Positions 1 to 13,700 of a stretch of DNA of 64,000 nt are shown here, in pieces. Position numbers and translations under genes: made by a program. Each line of letters begins with the position of its first letter. Position 1 is the first letter of the stretch. The notes beneath the pieces were generated by a model. It ran no database searches, had not been told where the DNA came from, and worked only from the letters and a program-made list of their open reading frames with translations. The stretch lies in NCBI RefSeq assembly GCF_001649575.2, contig NC_051448.1, positions 15,941,819-16,005,818 on the forward strand. Reading direction: 5' to 3'. Source of the DNA: Kryptolebias marmoratus (taxonomy: Eukaryota; Chordata; Actinopteri; Cyprinodontiformes; Rivulidae).

Positions 1-3000
1 GTTTCTGTTAGTGAGAGCAATGGACTTTAAGCTTCCTTTGTTCTGCAGGTGAAGCTTCAATGGCTGACAATAAGAGACCGTTCTCACAGTTTGTTAAATA
101 GGAATTTAACTACATGATTTATTACACCTTTACAACAATCCTAAGCTTAAGAAGTAAGTTTATTAATATATTATAAAAATAACATGTTTGTCATTTAGTG
201 TATCCCGTCATACACATTCTCACAGAAAATGTATATGTGAGTTGTTTCCTATCAAGTCTCAAGCTTCTGTTTGGCTTCTTCTTGCTCTGCAGCAACTTTG
301 AAAGGAAACAATGAAAGTAGATCAAAACATTAAATGAATGCTTTTCTCTTTCACTAGAGGAAGACTTGATTACTGTTTATTTAAGTTGTTTTGGACTGTG
401 TTGTCAGAGCATAAAATGTTTAGTGGAAACACAAGGCCCTATTAAATGTTTTTGGTTATATTTGTGGCTGAAATGGACCATCAAGTAACCACAACTTTGG
501 GTTCCCATTAATGAACTCGCAAGAAGATGTATTCCCTTTTACAGCTGTGTGTAACACAAAGAAGCTATACAGCATGGCAAAAGTGAGCTATGACTACCTC
601 TGCCATGGCTTGATTAAATGCTTCAACATATTTATTAAGTTGGATAAACTCTTCTACGACAGCTTTTGTCGTTTTCTTTTTTTTTTTCTCCCATTGGATG
701 AAGTGGAAAACCAGTAGCACTTGGTGTAACTGCACTTTATTTTGCTTAATTGTTCCCAAGGTTGTCGTTTTTTATTTCTACGGTTTCTAAGCCAATGTAA
801 TTCCATATTTGTGGCCAAGCCAAATATTTGCAGCTTGGCTTATGGTTCTAAACTGAGCTGTAGTTTGGTTGAAAGAATTTTGCCTTGCAACCAGCACTGC
901 ACAACACTAAAGTTGTTTTCAATCTTACGAGCATTCTCTTTCCCTATTCTGTTGCACTGTTATTTATTTATTTTTATGTTACAAGAAGAGCACACGATTC
1001 AAAGCAACATAGCTTCATTACACTTTAATCAACACCTTGCAATGCCTGAGTCACATGCCAAATGGTCTGATGGCAATGTGACTGTTTACTATTTCATAGG
1101 AACAGATGACACAAACTAAAGCGAGTCAAAGTCATTTACAGTTAGTTGAATTCCCTGCTGAGAGGCCCTATTAAATGTTTCTTCCAAAGACCTTGCTGGG
1201 AAATATTTGCAATGGTTTCCATCCAGATCTGGGTCATCCGGTTCCACATTCACTGCACAGGTGAGTTGGAGCAGGTTTGTTTGGCATTGGTCATTGGCTG
1301 TCCTTTCCTTTCCACTGGACTGGGAAAGCAGCACCACAAACAGCTTGCGACAACAAGAGATGCTTTTGTCCATCTCACCACAGCAAAATGGCACCGCTAA
1401 GCCGCCCGCTGCCAATGTTGTCCAGGTCTCCCAGGACAGTCCCTCGGGGCCACAAGACCTGCTGCAAGCCAGTCGAATCGAGGCAGAGGGAGAGTGAGAA
1501 CTCTCAGGAGCATAGGCAACACTGTCAGACAGTTGTTCTGCTGCAGCATGCAGATGAAAACAACCTCTTTCACATGGCGTGTATTTTGGCTTCCAAGCCT
1601 ATAATCATGGATGATTAGTTTAAGAACTCAATTCCGAGCGGGGACTATTTCTTATTCCTGTCACACTGTCAGAAAATATATTTACCTACCACTTTTCCCA
1701 GCTGTCTCAAGACATAATGGTGACTTGACTGATCAATGGAAATAAGACTGATGTGTGATATTTAATTTAAGTATTAAAAAGTTCACTTTACTCTGTGGCA
1801 TCTGGGTGCAGACCGATGACTTCATGATAGGCATTAAATTTACTTCATACTGTCGGGATTAAAGTCTTCTTAAAAGGCTGTTATGCTTGGCTCACTGGGG
1901 TTAAAACATGTAGGGCTAATCATTTATTTTGTAATTTGAAGACTCAAACTGTCAAAAAAGGTTATGTTGTAGACTATAGTTGTTCAACAGTTCAACCATC
2001 CTCTTCCTCACAACTCAGTTCCTGTACACTAAAATATAATTAAAGGCAAATAAAAGTTATTGACCTTTGAAGTAAAAAAATAAAGAATACTCTAAAATTT
2101 ATACAAAACACTTTCCTGACTTGATGATTCAAGCTGGATGATATGTGATGGACTAATGTCACTCTCAGCCAAAGTCTGGGTTTACATCAGGTACAGCCTT
2201 CTTTCCTCTGTTGTCTAATACTCATTTTTCTGGAGTTTGTTGTCTCTACACATGGAAAGCATCCTGCAAAGGTGGGCCCTCTCTTTCTGCCCCCCAGGCA
2301 CCTTTTTCCACTTCCAACAATTTATCCCAACTATTGATTTTTTTCTCTCTTTCTTTTAAAAGGCAAGAAAACTGAAGTGCTGATTGCAAATATGCTAATG
2401 TGTCACTGCCAAAAGAAATGGGCCACATATTTCTGGATACAAACTGGCAGGTTTACCATAGCATATTTTTATCGTGAAAAGCCAACATGGAAAAGAACGG
2501 CCATTCGCAGCTGCTGGCCTAATTTGCTTTAAGCATGTACAAATAGGACGGCCCACACAGACCATAAAAGTGGAGTGGAGGTTTTGCTCAACGCAGCACT
2601 TTTGTCTGACCAGAGGCCCATGGACGCCTTCCAACGAACAAACAGATCACAAAAGAAAAAAAAAAAGAAAGAAAACGTACACAGGCACTCTCACATGATA
2701 GAAATACAGTAGGATAACTCAAATGGACAGATTAGGCTGTGACTGTAGTAGAGGTGAAGTGTTAGTGTTTACAAATGCAAATTCCTTTACATGTTGAAAA
2801 GGCGAAACAATATGAAATAATCTTGTTGATTTTCAAGGCAAGTGGTGCATGTAAAATCTAACATTACAAATAATTATGCTTTGTTTCTAACATTTTGTGC
2901 TTGTTTAAAAGGGTCAAGGTTGTGCCTGTCAGAAAATAAATGTGTTCTGAGGCCTTATGTACATATTTTTTCAAAATTTTCTTAGGGTTTTTTTCCCCAC

Positions 3001-6000
3001 CAGAAGAACAGAACCAATGTACCTACTGTTCATTCTCTATACGTTTTATTGCACCACGGAAAGTTTTATTTGCTCTTGAGCCATTTACTCTGGAAACCCC
3101 CTGTGGATCCTTTGAATCTTGTAGATTTATACAAGTACATCCTACAGCCTGCACATAAATACACATGCATCAAAAAAACCCACATACACGCACAGCCATG
3201 CGCACAGCTGCATATGCCTGGATGGGGTTTCCCTTTAGATACCGGATAAACAACTAACTTCAAACAGTAAACCAGGCGCTAATGAACTGGACCCTGACAG
3301 GGTTTGCTTTCCGAGAGCAGAGACCCACCCCACAATGGATCTATTCACAGTATCTCAGCCATGGAAAGTGTTGGTAAAGTAATCCCACTAGAGTTTATGC
3401 GACCTTTTCTAACTCTCAGTACAGCTTTCTCCCCTCAGGCCTTTAAGGTCTAGCCAAAAACAACACAGCACCGCATCAGCTGATACAGGCAGAGGCTACC
3501 CGTATTTGCATGTTTCAAAATGGCACCCATTCACAACCGGTTTGCAAATTGATGTGGTGAGGAAAGGAACACAACGCCCTGCTTCCTCTTACGCTGTACC
3601 TGTGAGATCAGTCGTGGCAACTTTAAATCCAGGGTCAACGGTTGTTTGTTCGGTGCAGCTCCGCATCAGAAGCCATAGCTGGGTGGCATCTAAATACGTC
3701 CCTGAACATGTCCCTTACAACCAAAAACCCTTCTGGAAATAATGACCTGCAACAAATGGAGTCGATTTATCATTAATAAAACATGGGCAGTGGTCCTGCT
3801 GGGGCGTCTACATTCCCTGACAAAACTAATAAAAGTCCCAATACTGCATATGGCATTCAAGATGTTTGATATTCTCACAGAAATGTCAGCTACTTCAAAC
3901 CTTCATGCACACCTGCTGAAACTGACTATGTTTTCAACAGCTAAGGACAGTGAGATCATCAGGTTTAATACCTGAAAATGTCATCTACGTGGTTGTGCGT
4001 CTTTCAATTTTGGACTTGCTGAACATCTGTCCGAGGTGAGTGATTACCATCTCTCCATATGGCTCTGTTCATTCACATCTTTTTGCTGTTTTGGGCAGCA
4101 AGGCATAAACGACATGAAATACTGCCAGTGACAGGTAAAGCAATACTCTGTGATGGAATCCGTTTTACAGTAGCCACTTTTCAAGAGAAGCAAAAATGTT
4201 TAAATACCTGATATCTTGTTCCAAACCACATTTTAGAACAACCCCTCTGTTAGGTGTGAGGGTCAAACTGCATTGACAACCTGTATTTATGGCTATCTGA
4301 CCTGACATGATTAAAAAGTTTTACTTCTATCAGATGTTTTCGTGCAGGAGAAGGTGAACAGAAGGGGAAAAGGCAATATCAAACTTGGCTGGATTGGACA
4401 GAATATAAAGATAAATGCATGAACTTGTTTTCTTTCACTCTTTAAAACTTAAGAAATTTAACACCACTACCATTTGCTTGCTAACATTTGTTAATTTTCT
4501 GAAGAATAAAAGAGTATTTCTATAGAGTCACAAGAATTTAAGGATGACATAGTCTGAGAAGAAGAGAGTATAATTTAGGCAAATACAGCTACTATTATAA
4601 ATCCAGAGCCTATATTTAGTCATCCACTTTGCTCAAATACCTGGGTAGACTCTCATCATGGCCAAATTTCTAATTATACTGACATTTGGAAAACAAATAT
4701 CTTGGCAGATGCAAGTTCCTCCTTCTTGACTTGGTGTAGAATATCATAATAGCTACGTAGGTTTGTGGCATAAAAATTAAACTTTTTTTTTTTTCAGGGA
4801 AGAAAGGGAGAAAACAGACATGCCATGATTTTAACAGGTTCAAAGAAAGAAACTGAATCCGACCTGTAACAGTTTCCAGCCCATAAGGCAGCGCAGTTTT
4901 GGTTCCCGGGAGGCCGGTGCTGTCAAAAGCCTCACTTCTAATACTGCTTTTCAGACTTTCTGACCCCCTCAGCCTTTATCCCTCAGGACAAAACCTGTGG
5001 TTTGGTTGGATTGTAGATTCTGCAGTTTCCAAGTGGAAGCAGCAAGTGACGTGACGCAAATGTATAACGCACAGATGAGCATTGTTCTGTAACACTACAA
5101 ATCTCTGAATAGCGTTTATTTTCAAATTTAGATTAGGACACAAAATTGGCATAGAGTCAAGGATAAAAAAACAAACAAACTAGTAAAGTAAGGTAGTATC
5201 TTATTGTATTAATTTTTCCATTTCACCTATACCACCTACCCACTATGTGCCTTAAAGAACACCCCCTGCCCCCCCAGTCCACCTAACCCCCAAAGCATAA
5301 GGCTCGGCAGCATGAATGGAGCATTGTGATGCGTCTCCGTCACGGCAGTGAATGTTTTCACTTCCATTTGATCCGTCGGCAAGGCTGCTAATTGGGTAAG
5401 CGTGTTCCCAGGTCACCGGGAGGTTTCTCTTTCCATAAATACAGAGCACCAACGAAGGCTTCTACAGATGTTGTTTCCCACCCGCTTCCAAGTGTGTTCA
5501 GCTTCAGGTAGTAGATGTAATTTATTGTGTCTGAAACCACAGTCCAAAAGTTTTCCTTCACTCTCTCTCTCCCTCTCTCTCTCCCCCCATCGCTCTAAAG
5601 ACTGTATTTTATCATTCTGCCCGACACTGCAATAAAGCTGATTATTGTCCTCTATCCTGAGCTTGAACTGAGAGCACCAGGTTGTCGACTGAACCGCAGG
5701 TGTGATGATGATACCCACATCGTGTCCAGATCAGACGGGGCCAAATGATGCCATTTTCCATGTGCTCTAACAGCGGCGTCAGAGTTTATGACGTTCGGGG
5801 TTTATTTATTTGTTTTTCGCGTGGATTTGACATTTCCTCTCTCTACGCAAGCACTCAACATGGCTTCCTGTGCCAGCACTAAACACTGTGATGGAACAGA
5901 GAGCAGATGGACTCTCAGGCACGTTTGCTTCTCCCATCCTGCAGGGTGTGGTCAAAATGGTCAAATGGTCAAACAAACTGTCCTCCAATTTGAGTTTTTT

Positions 6001-8270
6001 TGTTTGACCTTGTGAGTAAGAGAGCACCCACTAAACCCAAGTGTCCTTGAATATTTACCCACCAGTTCTAGGCGTTTTCTCCTGTGCACGACTCTGACAG
6101 TGGTCCTCGCTGGAAAGAGAAAATAAATAGACAAATTCATTTAATCTGAAATGCATACAATCCTTCTATCAAACAAACAGACATCAATAAAGATTTCTTG
6201 GAATACGGCTTGTATTATACTATAGAAAACTAGTGTTATGAATAGAACAGTTTAGTTTTTACTAAAATGCTCAGTGATCTGAGTGCAGCGAAATGTGAGA
6301 GTTTGATAGTGTTAAATAATGTTAATACAGACACTTGCTCTTTACAACAAATATGTGATTAAGTTCACATCATATCAAAATAAGAACTGAAGCGAGCATC
6401 AACACTGGTCTGTTTCTATAGGAAAAGAAGTAAGCTCCTCTCAAAGCTGATTCACATTTCTGTCCTGTGATTCTGGTATGTGCTAAGGGCGCCCCTGTGT
6501 GGCAGAAAAACAAATATCAGAGCAAAGGATGAGCTTCGTAGGTGAAGAAAAGTGCTAGGATAGAAAATAATTTCACTATATTCATTATTGTTTCCCTGAA
6601 CATGGATATATTGTTACTGATTGAAACACGTGTATGTGAAGATAAACGATAAACTAAATCCTTTATAACACTCCAAAAAAATTACCAAGCAAAACAGCAG
6701 CTTTATTATATAAAAAAAATCTGGTATTTAAAGTACTACAATCTCAAGTTATCTTTTTGCATTGCTTTGTTTCTACAATGAGATATTTAGCACACCTAAT
6801 GGAGGAGAGATTAAAAAAGAATTTACAATAAAAGATAAAACAGATTAGTGGCATTAGGCTAATGAGTCTAGGAAAGGTTAATGTGTAAGATGTGCACAAA
6901 AGGGGGAAAAAAACTGTTGTGACCTTTTGCAGGAATAATCACTTGGGTTTTACATGAGTGATGTTTTCATTCAGACAAAATACAGAAACTGTAAATGAAT
7001 ATTTAACCTAAAACTGAACCAAAGCTTAAAACTTAACTTTAAATGAAGATATTTATTTTGTTTGTTTGTTTGTGTTTTTCTTCCAGCCAACAGCGCATGA
7101 GAGTAATGTTCCTTACCTAGATACTGTACGTGGTAGACAAATGTTGAAAGACTGCATGATCTTCCCAACAGAGACCAGAAGGTGGCAAGCTTCCCACGTG
7201 CGCTCACCTCAGGATAAAATGACTGCAACAGAAGAGCAACCCACAGAATGCACACGAGTAACGTATGTGTCAAGAAATAAAAGCTACAAAACTGACCATA
7301 AATCAGCACGGCTGGCTGTAAGGAACACCACCTGCACAAATGTTAAGTGTTATGATGTGTTACTGCAGTTTCATAAGCTGACGTCATGAGATGGAGAAGA
7401 CGAGCTGATGTGATTCATCTTGATTGACTCATTGAGCAAGGTGTGGGCACTAAGGAAGGTGGGCTGGATCTTCTGAGGTGGGACATTATTCATTATGTGG
7501 GCTTTTCTCTTAAAAAAGAACAAACAAACAAACCAAATTACCCCATCAACTATACCCTCTGTAAAAAAACAAACAAAAAAACTCTTTTATGTTTTTATTT
7601 TACGTACATGTCTTCAAAAATGTTCTCAGTTTCTGACTAAAGCAGTCAACTTAAAATACACTTTTTACTGTAAAAAAAACTCCTAGAATAATTTTTTCTA
7701 ACATATATTGAATGTTTAAATACTACTATGTATAGCTACTGCTTAACACGTAATAGTTTAAGTAGTATTCTACTGTATTTTACTTGTTAAAGAATTTTAC
7801 AAATAAAAAATAGTTAATAGAACAAACAGCACATCAATCTTTACTGGAAATAATATTTCACTGCTTTGAGTCTTAGTTGAGCAGGGCATCTTGGCTTTTA
7901 CTGTACATTTTTTATTCATTTATTTTAACTCTTTTTGTTTTATGAAATATTGAAATATTATAATGTATTCCTTGTTTTTATATTAATTGCTGAAGTTATG
8001 CTTTACACTTTGTGCGTCACTTTGGGCAACAAAGTTTGTTTAATAAACATGCTGCAAAATTTAACTTTTGACTTGACTAGTTGGCTTTAACTTTGTGCAA
8101 ATTAAAGCTTTGGTTCTTCTGCAAATATAGGAGGAAAACCTTGTTTTACTTCAGTGAGAAAAATACCCTGTCAGACTTGTTAATTTGTGATTACAGGCAT
8201 TTCAGTCAGGGTTTGGGCTCGGCCCCCTGATCTCCAGTCATGACTTAAACTTAAAGCGTCAGCGTACTAA
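1..8270. other. Intergenic region, no supportable gene
   Basis: This is AT-rich DNA upstream of FERMT1. Open frames are short, lack convincing splice sites around conserved residues, and match nothing I recognise. A TC-rich simple repeat lies near 5560-5588. In human the neighbour on this side of FERMT1 is BMP2 across a gene-poor interval, so distal regulatory DNA is possible here, but nothing in the sequence alone proves it. Slightly GC-richer patches near 3290-3740, 4870-5060 and 5240-5970 would be the first places to look for conserved non-coding elements. Confidence 0.5.
5560..5588. repeat. TC-rich simple repeat
   Basis: An imperfect CT dinucleotide run broken by CCC. It creates an Arg-Glu-rich artefact in the antisense frame. 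Confidence 0.8.
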
Positions 8271-8274
8271 AACG

Positions 8275-8405
8275 TTTACTTTGCATTTCAGCTTTCCACT
8301 CCAAAATCTTGTGGAAAGCCCTCAGGAGTGTGCCCATTTGTGCCCATTCATTCTGTAGAACATCTGTGAGGTCATGCACTGATGTTGGACAAGAAGCTCT
8401 TAATT
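8275..8405 (-). mobile_element. Degraded DNA-transposon fragment common in fish
   Basis: The stretch containing 'cttgtggaaagccctcagga' and 'gcactgatgttggacaagaa' resembles a repeat I recall as very abundant in teleost genomes, a non-coding part of a DNA transposon. No ends or target duplication can be seen, so this is a relic. The family assignment is from memory and not proven. Confidence 0.4.
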
Positions 8406-8449
8406 TTTCTTTAATTGCATCTGAAAGGTGCTTGATGGCGACGAGGTCT

Positions 8450-9060
8450 TCAGGATCTTAGTTTTAACATTAGCATCTGTTTTGCCAATTCTAGCTATTG
8501 TTTTGCGCTTTTTAGCATCGGTTTGACTATTTTTGGTCACTAAATTGTTGGCTAACCTTCTGACGTTTTAGGCTTGTGTTTTGCAGCTTTAGCTTTTAGC
8601 TACTGTTATGCTGTTTTCACTTTTTTAGCTAGTTCTTATGCTTTTAGCTGCTGTTTTGAAGCTTTTAGATTTTAGGTACTGTTTTGCAGCTTTAGCTTTT
8701 AGCTACTGTTAAGCTGTTTTCACTTTTTTAGCTTGTTCTGATGCTTTTAGCTGCTGTTTTGAAGCTTTTAGATTTTAGATACTGTTTTGCAGCTTTAGCT
8801 TTAAGCCAAAGTTATGCTGTTTTCACTTTTTTAGCTTGTGTTCTGCTATATTTAGCTTCCTTTCTGCTCATTAGCCTGTCTTTCGGACATTTTATCAGCA
8901 GTTTCAACTTTAACAGTTAAGATTTCAGCACTCAGCATTCACACATGCTGACAAAAAACGCATTTTTTTTCAAAGTTTTTTTTATTTTTTTTTTAGTTTT
9001 GTTCTCGTTGGAGTTGACGACGTGTACATTCAAGCTCCAAAACTTTGAATTTTTAACTTT
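8450..9060 (+). repeat. TTAGC-rich dispersed repeat with a 103-bp tandem array
   Basis: The motif 'agcttttagctactgtt' recurs throughout. Between about 8578 and 8840 it forms a tandem array: the word 'ttgcagctttag' starts at 8581, 8684 and 8787, an exact 103-bp period with two full copies and a partial third. The distal part (around 8925-8945) matches the end of a second copy near 22505-22525. Reverse-oriented relatives lie at 41690-42060 and 46610-46870, so this is a dispersed family that has locally expanded in tandem. It contains no coding sequence. Confidence 0.7.
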
Positions 9061-9149
9061 CAATTTTAACTTCTTGTCCCAACCTTCTGAATCGATATTA
9101 TTGGATAAAATAAGAGTAATATTAAAGTAAAGGACTCCAGACTGTTACG

Positions 9150-9304
9150 TGACCAGACTCACCTGTGTGTGCGTAATAACGCGACTCGCTTTGGCCACTT
9201 CCCTCTACCTGGCTGAACCGCTGGGCGTGTTTTCACTCCTTATTCCCGATTTATTTCGCTCCACGAGAAACTTCCAGGAATAATTCACCGGCGAAAAACC
9301 GAAG
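9150..9304 (+). promoter_or_regulatory. fermt1: Probable FERMT1 promoter and non-coding exon 1
   Basis: A local CpG-containing, less AT-rich stretch ends in a good splice donor (gaag|gtaagg at 9304/9305), 1.4 kb upstream of the first coding exon. No ATG-initiated kindlin sequence is present here, so the exon is inferred to be 5'UTR. No TATA box is evident. The transcription start cannot be fixed from sequence alone. Confidence 0.5.
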
Positions 9305-9715
9305 GTAAGGTTTTTTTTTCCCCCCTCATATTTACAGCAACTTCAAGACAGGTAGCCACGGCAGGAGTCGCTAACGTCACCGTTACTTCTGGCAGATTTT
9401 TGGCCCAGCTGCGTTTGATTAAAGCGGGACTCCTTTTATCACCTGAACGCCTTCAGCTCACAGTCCAGGTGCTGCTAATCTGGGTCAGGCCAACAGAGCA
9501 GGAAGTACACGTGTATAACATGATTCTTTAAGCTATTCTATAACTTTGTTCTTCTGGTAATACTGAAACTTTTAGACGTGCAATGTCTTTATGTTTGACC
9601 TGGTAAACATGATGGTTGGCCTCTTAACTTAAAGAAGAAGTGCTGATGATGTCTCTTTAAAGAGGAAAAAGGGTGATTTTTCTCTAAGTTATACATACAT
9701 ATCATGTAACTCAAA

Positions 9716-9723
9716 TAGATAGC

Positions 9724-9787
<64 letters not shown>
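9716..9787. repeat. (GATA)n microsatellite
   Basis: About 17 near-perfect GATA units in FERMT1 intron 1. It is likely to be length-polymorphic. Confidence 0.95.
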
Positions 9788-10741
9788 CAATGTAATCAGT
9801 CCTTGGTTGTTGAAATGGTCCATCATCAAATTAATTATTGGTGCCCTATTATCACTTTTTCTTCTCTTTAGTAGCCATTATATTATCCTGGGGATCAGCT
9901 CAGCATCAGCGTGCTCTAACACATCTCAGCAGGCATGCAACGTCACCCTTCTGACTGTACCCTGCTGCAGCAGCACAAAGAGAGAGCAGAGTCTGTTCAT
10001 TAAATCTTGCACCCTGGCAACATGATTTCTCACACTTTTCCAGTGGTAGGACAAGTGATGATTCCCCCCCAACCCCCTCTCCCTCCTCCCTGGTCGAGGC
10101 TCGCTTGTGTCAGTGTTTTCACTTTATGTACAGATCTGAAACCGGCAGGGACTGGTGCAGTGTGTGTGTGAAGACTGTTGCTCCGTGTGCTCTCTCTTGC
10201 ACCAGATTCGTGTCCGTGCTCGCCGCACATTCCACGCAGCTTCGCCCTCCCTGCTCCTCCTCAACCCCCTCATCCCCCCCTTTCTTATCTACCCTCTCTA
10301 TGTCGTCTATCATTTGTTCGCTCTGTGTCATTAAAACCAACCAATCATCCAGCAGGTCTGTGCCATTATCAGCAGAGAGTTCTGCAGGCTCATCTCTTGT
10401 TTCTGGTGTGTGTGTCTGCCGGTGTGTATGTTTAACTCTTTTAGTTAAAACTGTACTGGCTGACTTCAGGGGCTGCAGTGTCATTGCGCAGACACTGCAG
10501 TGGAGATCGTTGTTGTAATCTGTTTTATATGAGGTGATGTCAGACAAAAAACACCAAGAGATCTGTGTTGTTTCTTTAGTTTTTCCCCTGCCAGCCAAGT
10601 CAATGATACTGTTGAGAAACACTGAATCCACTGAATCCGACCCTGAATTTGTTTTATCTGCAGTGTTTCCTAATGTTTCAAAAAAAGTTAACGCATTGTT
10701 AAAAATGACTGCACTCTTTCACTTTTTGTCCTTTTAGAGCC

Positions 10742-13700
10742 ATGATCACAGCCGCGGAGGTCGGAGAAGCGGTATCATGGGAGCTGTCTGTGCAGGTGGA
10801 CCAGAAACAGGGAGTTGAGTCGATGAAATTTAAACTTCGGGTGAAAGGAGACCTGCACGTTGGAGGGCTCATGCTCAAGCTGGTGGAGAAAATCAGTAAG
10901 TTTTTAAAGATGGATTGGTGGATTGTTGGTGCCACGACAGCTCTGTGTGTTGAGCCACACCCTTGTTTGCGCCGCATTCTTCTGCACCACAAGGCCATTG
11001 TTTAGTAACAATGCAGCAACTTGTGTAGCCTTAGGGGTCAAAGTATATCCAGAACCTTATCTGACGTCTCTTTACTGTCGCCCATAAATATGGAGGAGCC
11101 AGCAAAGTTAATATAAAGGGAATTTCAGTAAGGTGGTTTTAAAAGTCACAAGACAAATAGAAGATGACTAAACAGCTTGTCATCAACAGATGGAGTTCAG
11201 CCCAGTATTACAAGATGATATCAGGTAGACTCATTAAACCACACCACCTACACACCAGTGGGTACTGCGAGTGTCTGTGACTAGCAGATGTAATTGTTTT
11301 TAAAATGTTTTAGCTTTGGAGCATGTAATAAGCATTCAGAAGTACACCCTGCCAAAGGCCTATTGCCTTTAAGTTTGAGCTTTTCGGAAAAATAAATTGA
11401 GCTCACCCATCAGTTAGCTGATTCATAATGTGGGTGACATTTTTAAATGCTGTATGTTTTCATGTGTTAGACGAGGCTAATATGAGCTTGAATCCTAAGA
11501 CAAAAAAAGGTGAATGGATTTTTTTTTTATTATTATTTTTGAAGACATTTTGGTACTCATTCATTGAGTTTTCTACAGTATATCCAAACTGAAAAAATCT
11601 GGAGTTCCAACATTTTAAACTGCAGTGAGTTGCTCTGTTTTATGTGAGCTGAGTGAGGCCAAGACTAAGCTGTCCATCTACAGCAGTGGTGTCCAATCCC
11701 GGTCCTGAAGGGCCACTATCCTGCACGTTTTAGATGTTTCTCTGCTCTTCAGCAGGTCTTCAAGTTCTGCAGAAGCCTGTTAATCACTCAGTCATTCAAA
11801 TCAGGATTGTAAAAAGCAGAGAAACAACTAAAACATGCAGGATGGTGGCCCTCCAGAACCAGGATTGGACACCCCTGATCTACAGTTCAAGGATGAGGAA
11901 AGCTCATCTGAGGACTGTAATGTCCAGATTTTGGACAGAGAAAATAAATGCTTTGTAAGAAAGGGTAAAGGAAGCCATATACTATATCAAATGAGAAAAA
12001 ACAAGGAGGTCTCAGGGTTCAGTTTTCTAATACATACAGCGCAGTGTTTAATTTAATCCCCAAACAGTTCTACACTGTTTCACACCTTCATGTTTATGAC
12101 CAAAACATTTGACATCTGGACCCAGCGACAGGAAAAAGATGAACAAAGTTTCCCTGTTTCACCCTGTTGTTCAGAACTGAACCCACAGGATCCCATTCAC
12201 TGCCATATGATCTATTTTTGGAACCAGAGTCTGCTCACTAGCGATGTGGAGCTTTAAGTCCCGCCTACTTCCCCTCACACAATCATCGTGTCACATGAGC
12301 TTTCTTTTAAACTAAACTAATTAAAGCTGAACGCTTTAGAAAAATGAATATTTGAACATACAGCAGCAAGATGAGATAAACCTAATACCTAAAAATAGTT
12401 ATCTGAGGTGGGATTTTAGTTGTTTAGTTGTTGTTTTTTTATGAAGGCAATGATCACTTCATTTATACAGATTTAAAACCCGTTCAGGATTCAACCAAAA
12501 AGAACATTGGTTCTGTTCTAGCATTAACTTCTGTGTTCCAAAGGAATTTCTTGTTTTCTTAAACGTGCGATGTGTGGACCAGACTAATGCAGACCCTAAT
12601 GACCCTCACGAGGAAGAAAAGGGAGAAGGGAGTGATTTGCATGTGAGTTCAGTTAGCATAAATTGAGTACTTATTACTATAAAAGCTTGGACCGCCACAC
12701 TTTTCAGTTTGAATTGTGAAAGCTCTTTAGATGGGTAACAAAATGTCTCCCAAAAACAAGAAAATAAAATTACAATTGTGTTTTTTTTTTTAGTCTTGTA
12801 GATTTACTATGAACTGGATGACTGAAAATCTACACTAACACAATGTGAACTTCACTGTTAACAATCTGTTTGTCTGCAGAGGCTCCTCAGGACTGGTCAG
12901 ATCATGCACTGTGGTGGGAACAGAGGAAATGCTGGCTGCTCAAAACTCACTGGACCTTGGACAAGTATGGAATTCAGGTAATATGAATAAAAGTCAAACA
13001 GAGCATTAAACTCCCCCCCCAAATCCCCAGTTTTTCCTAGAGATGGATTCAGAAAGTCTAGTGAGAGTGAGCGCTGTGTAACAGATAAATCCTGCATGTA
13101 TAGGTAATTAGGTTCTGGTGCAGTTATTTATAGCTGCTCTTAAAAACTGTTTCATAAAAATCATCTCCTCATGCTAACAGGCTGATAGTTAATTTTATAA
13201 CATGTTTGGTGCAGCAGGAACAACCTGTTGGACTTTGTTTGACAGCACAAAGAACGAGCTCAAACAGTTCAAGTAAGGGTGTTAAAGAAATTAGGAAAAT
13301 GTCAGCAAATGACAATAGTGCACATCAGATGAAAACTGCTGTAAAAATGTATTTGAAGAAAGTTAAAGCTTTTATTAAGTGTGAAAATTTTGGGGCACAA
13401 AAATGTTTCCTTAGGATAACACAAGAGTAAGTTTGAACACTGGACGAAGATCTTGATTTTGTAGCTGAAGTTAGTCTAATTTCCTGTTAATCTGGTTCCA
13501 TAGGCCGATGCTGACCTGCGCTACACACCCCAACACAAACCGCTGCTGCTGCAGCTCCCCAACATGAAGACGATCAAGATGACAGTCTGCTTCTCCAGTG
13601 TGGTCTTCAAGACGGTGTCAGAAATCTGCAGAGTTCTCAGTGAGTGCATCTGATCCTGAAGATCCCACCCACTTGTGTCAGTTAGGAGAAAATAGGACAC

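Noticed and set aside
1116..1415. Minus-strand open frame of 99 codons ending 'TVNDFDSL' with an acceptor-like 'ctgtgcag' inside it, looking like a terminal exon.
   Set aside because: No upstream partner exons and no recognised family. It overlaps the word 'aggccctattaaatgttt', which also occurs at about 435-452 in non-coding context, so it is more likely repeat-derived chance.
5040..5065. CRE-like 'gtgacgtgacgcaaa' far upstream of FERMT1.
   Set aside because: An isolated short motif about 4 kb from any supported promoter. Expected by chance at this frequency.
10105..10631. Overlapping open frames of 137 (+) and 170 (-) codons in FERMT1 intron 1.
   Set aside because: Both lie in a locally CT/GT-rich stretch with few stops, have no domain resemblance and no splice context.
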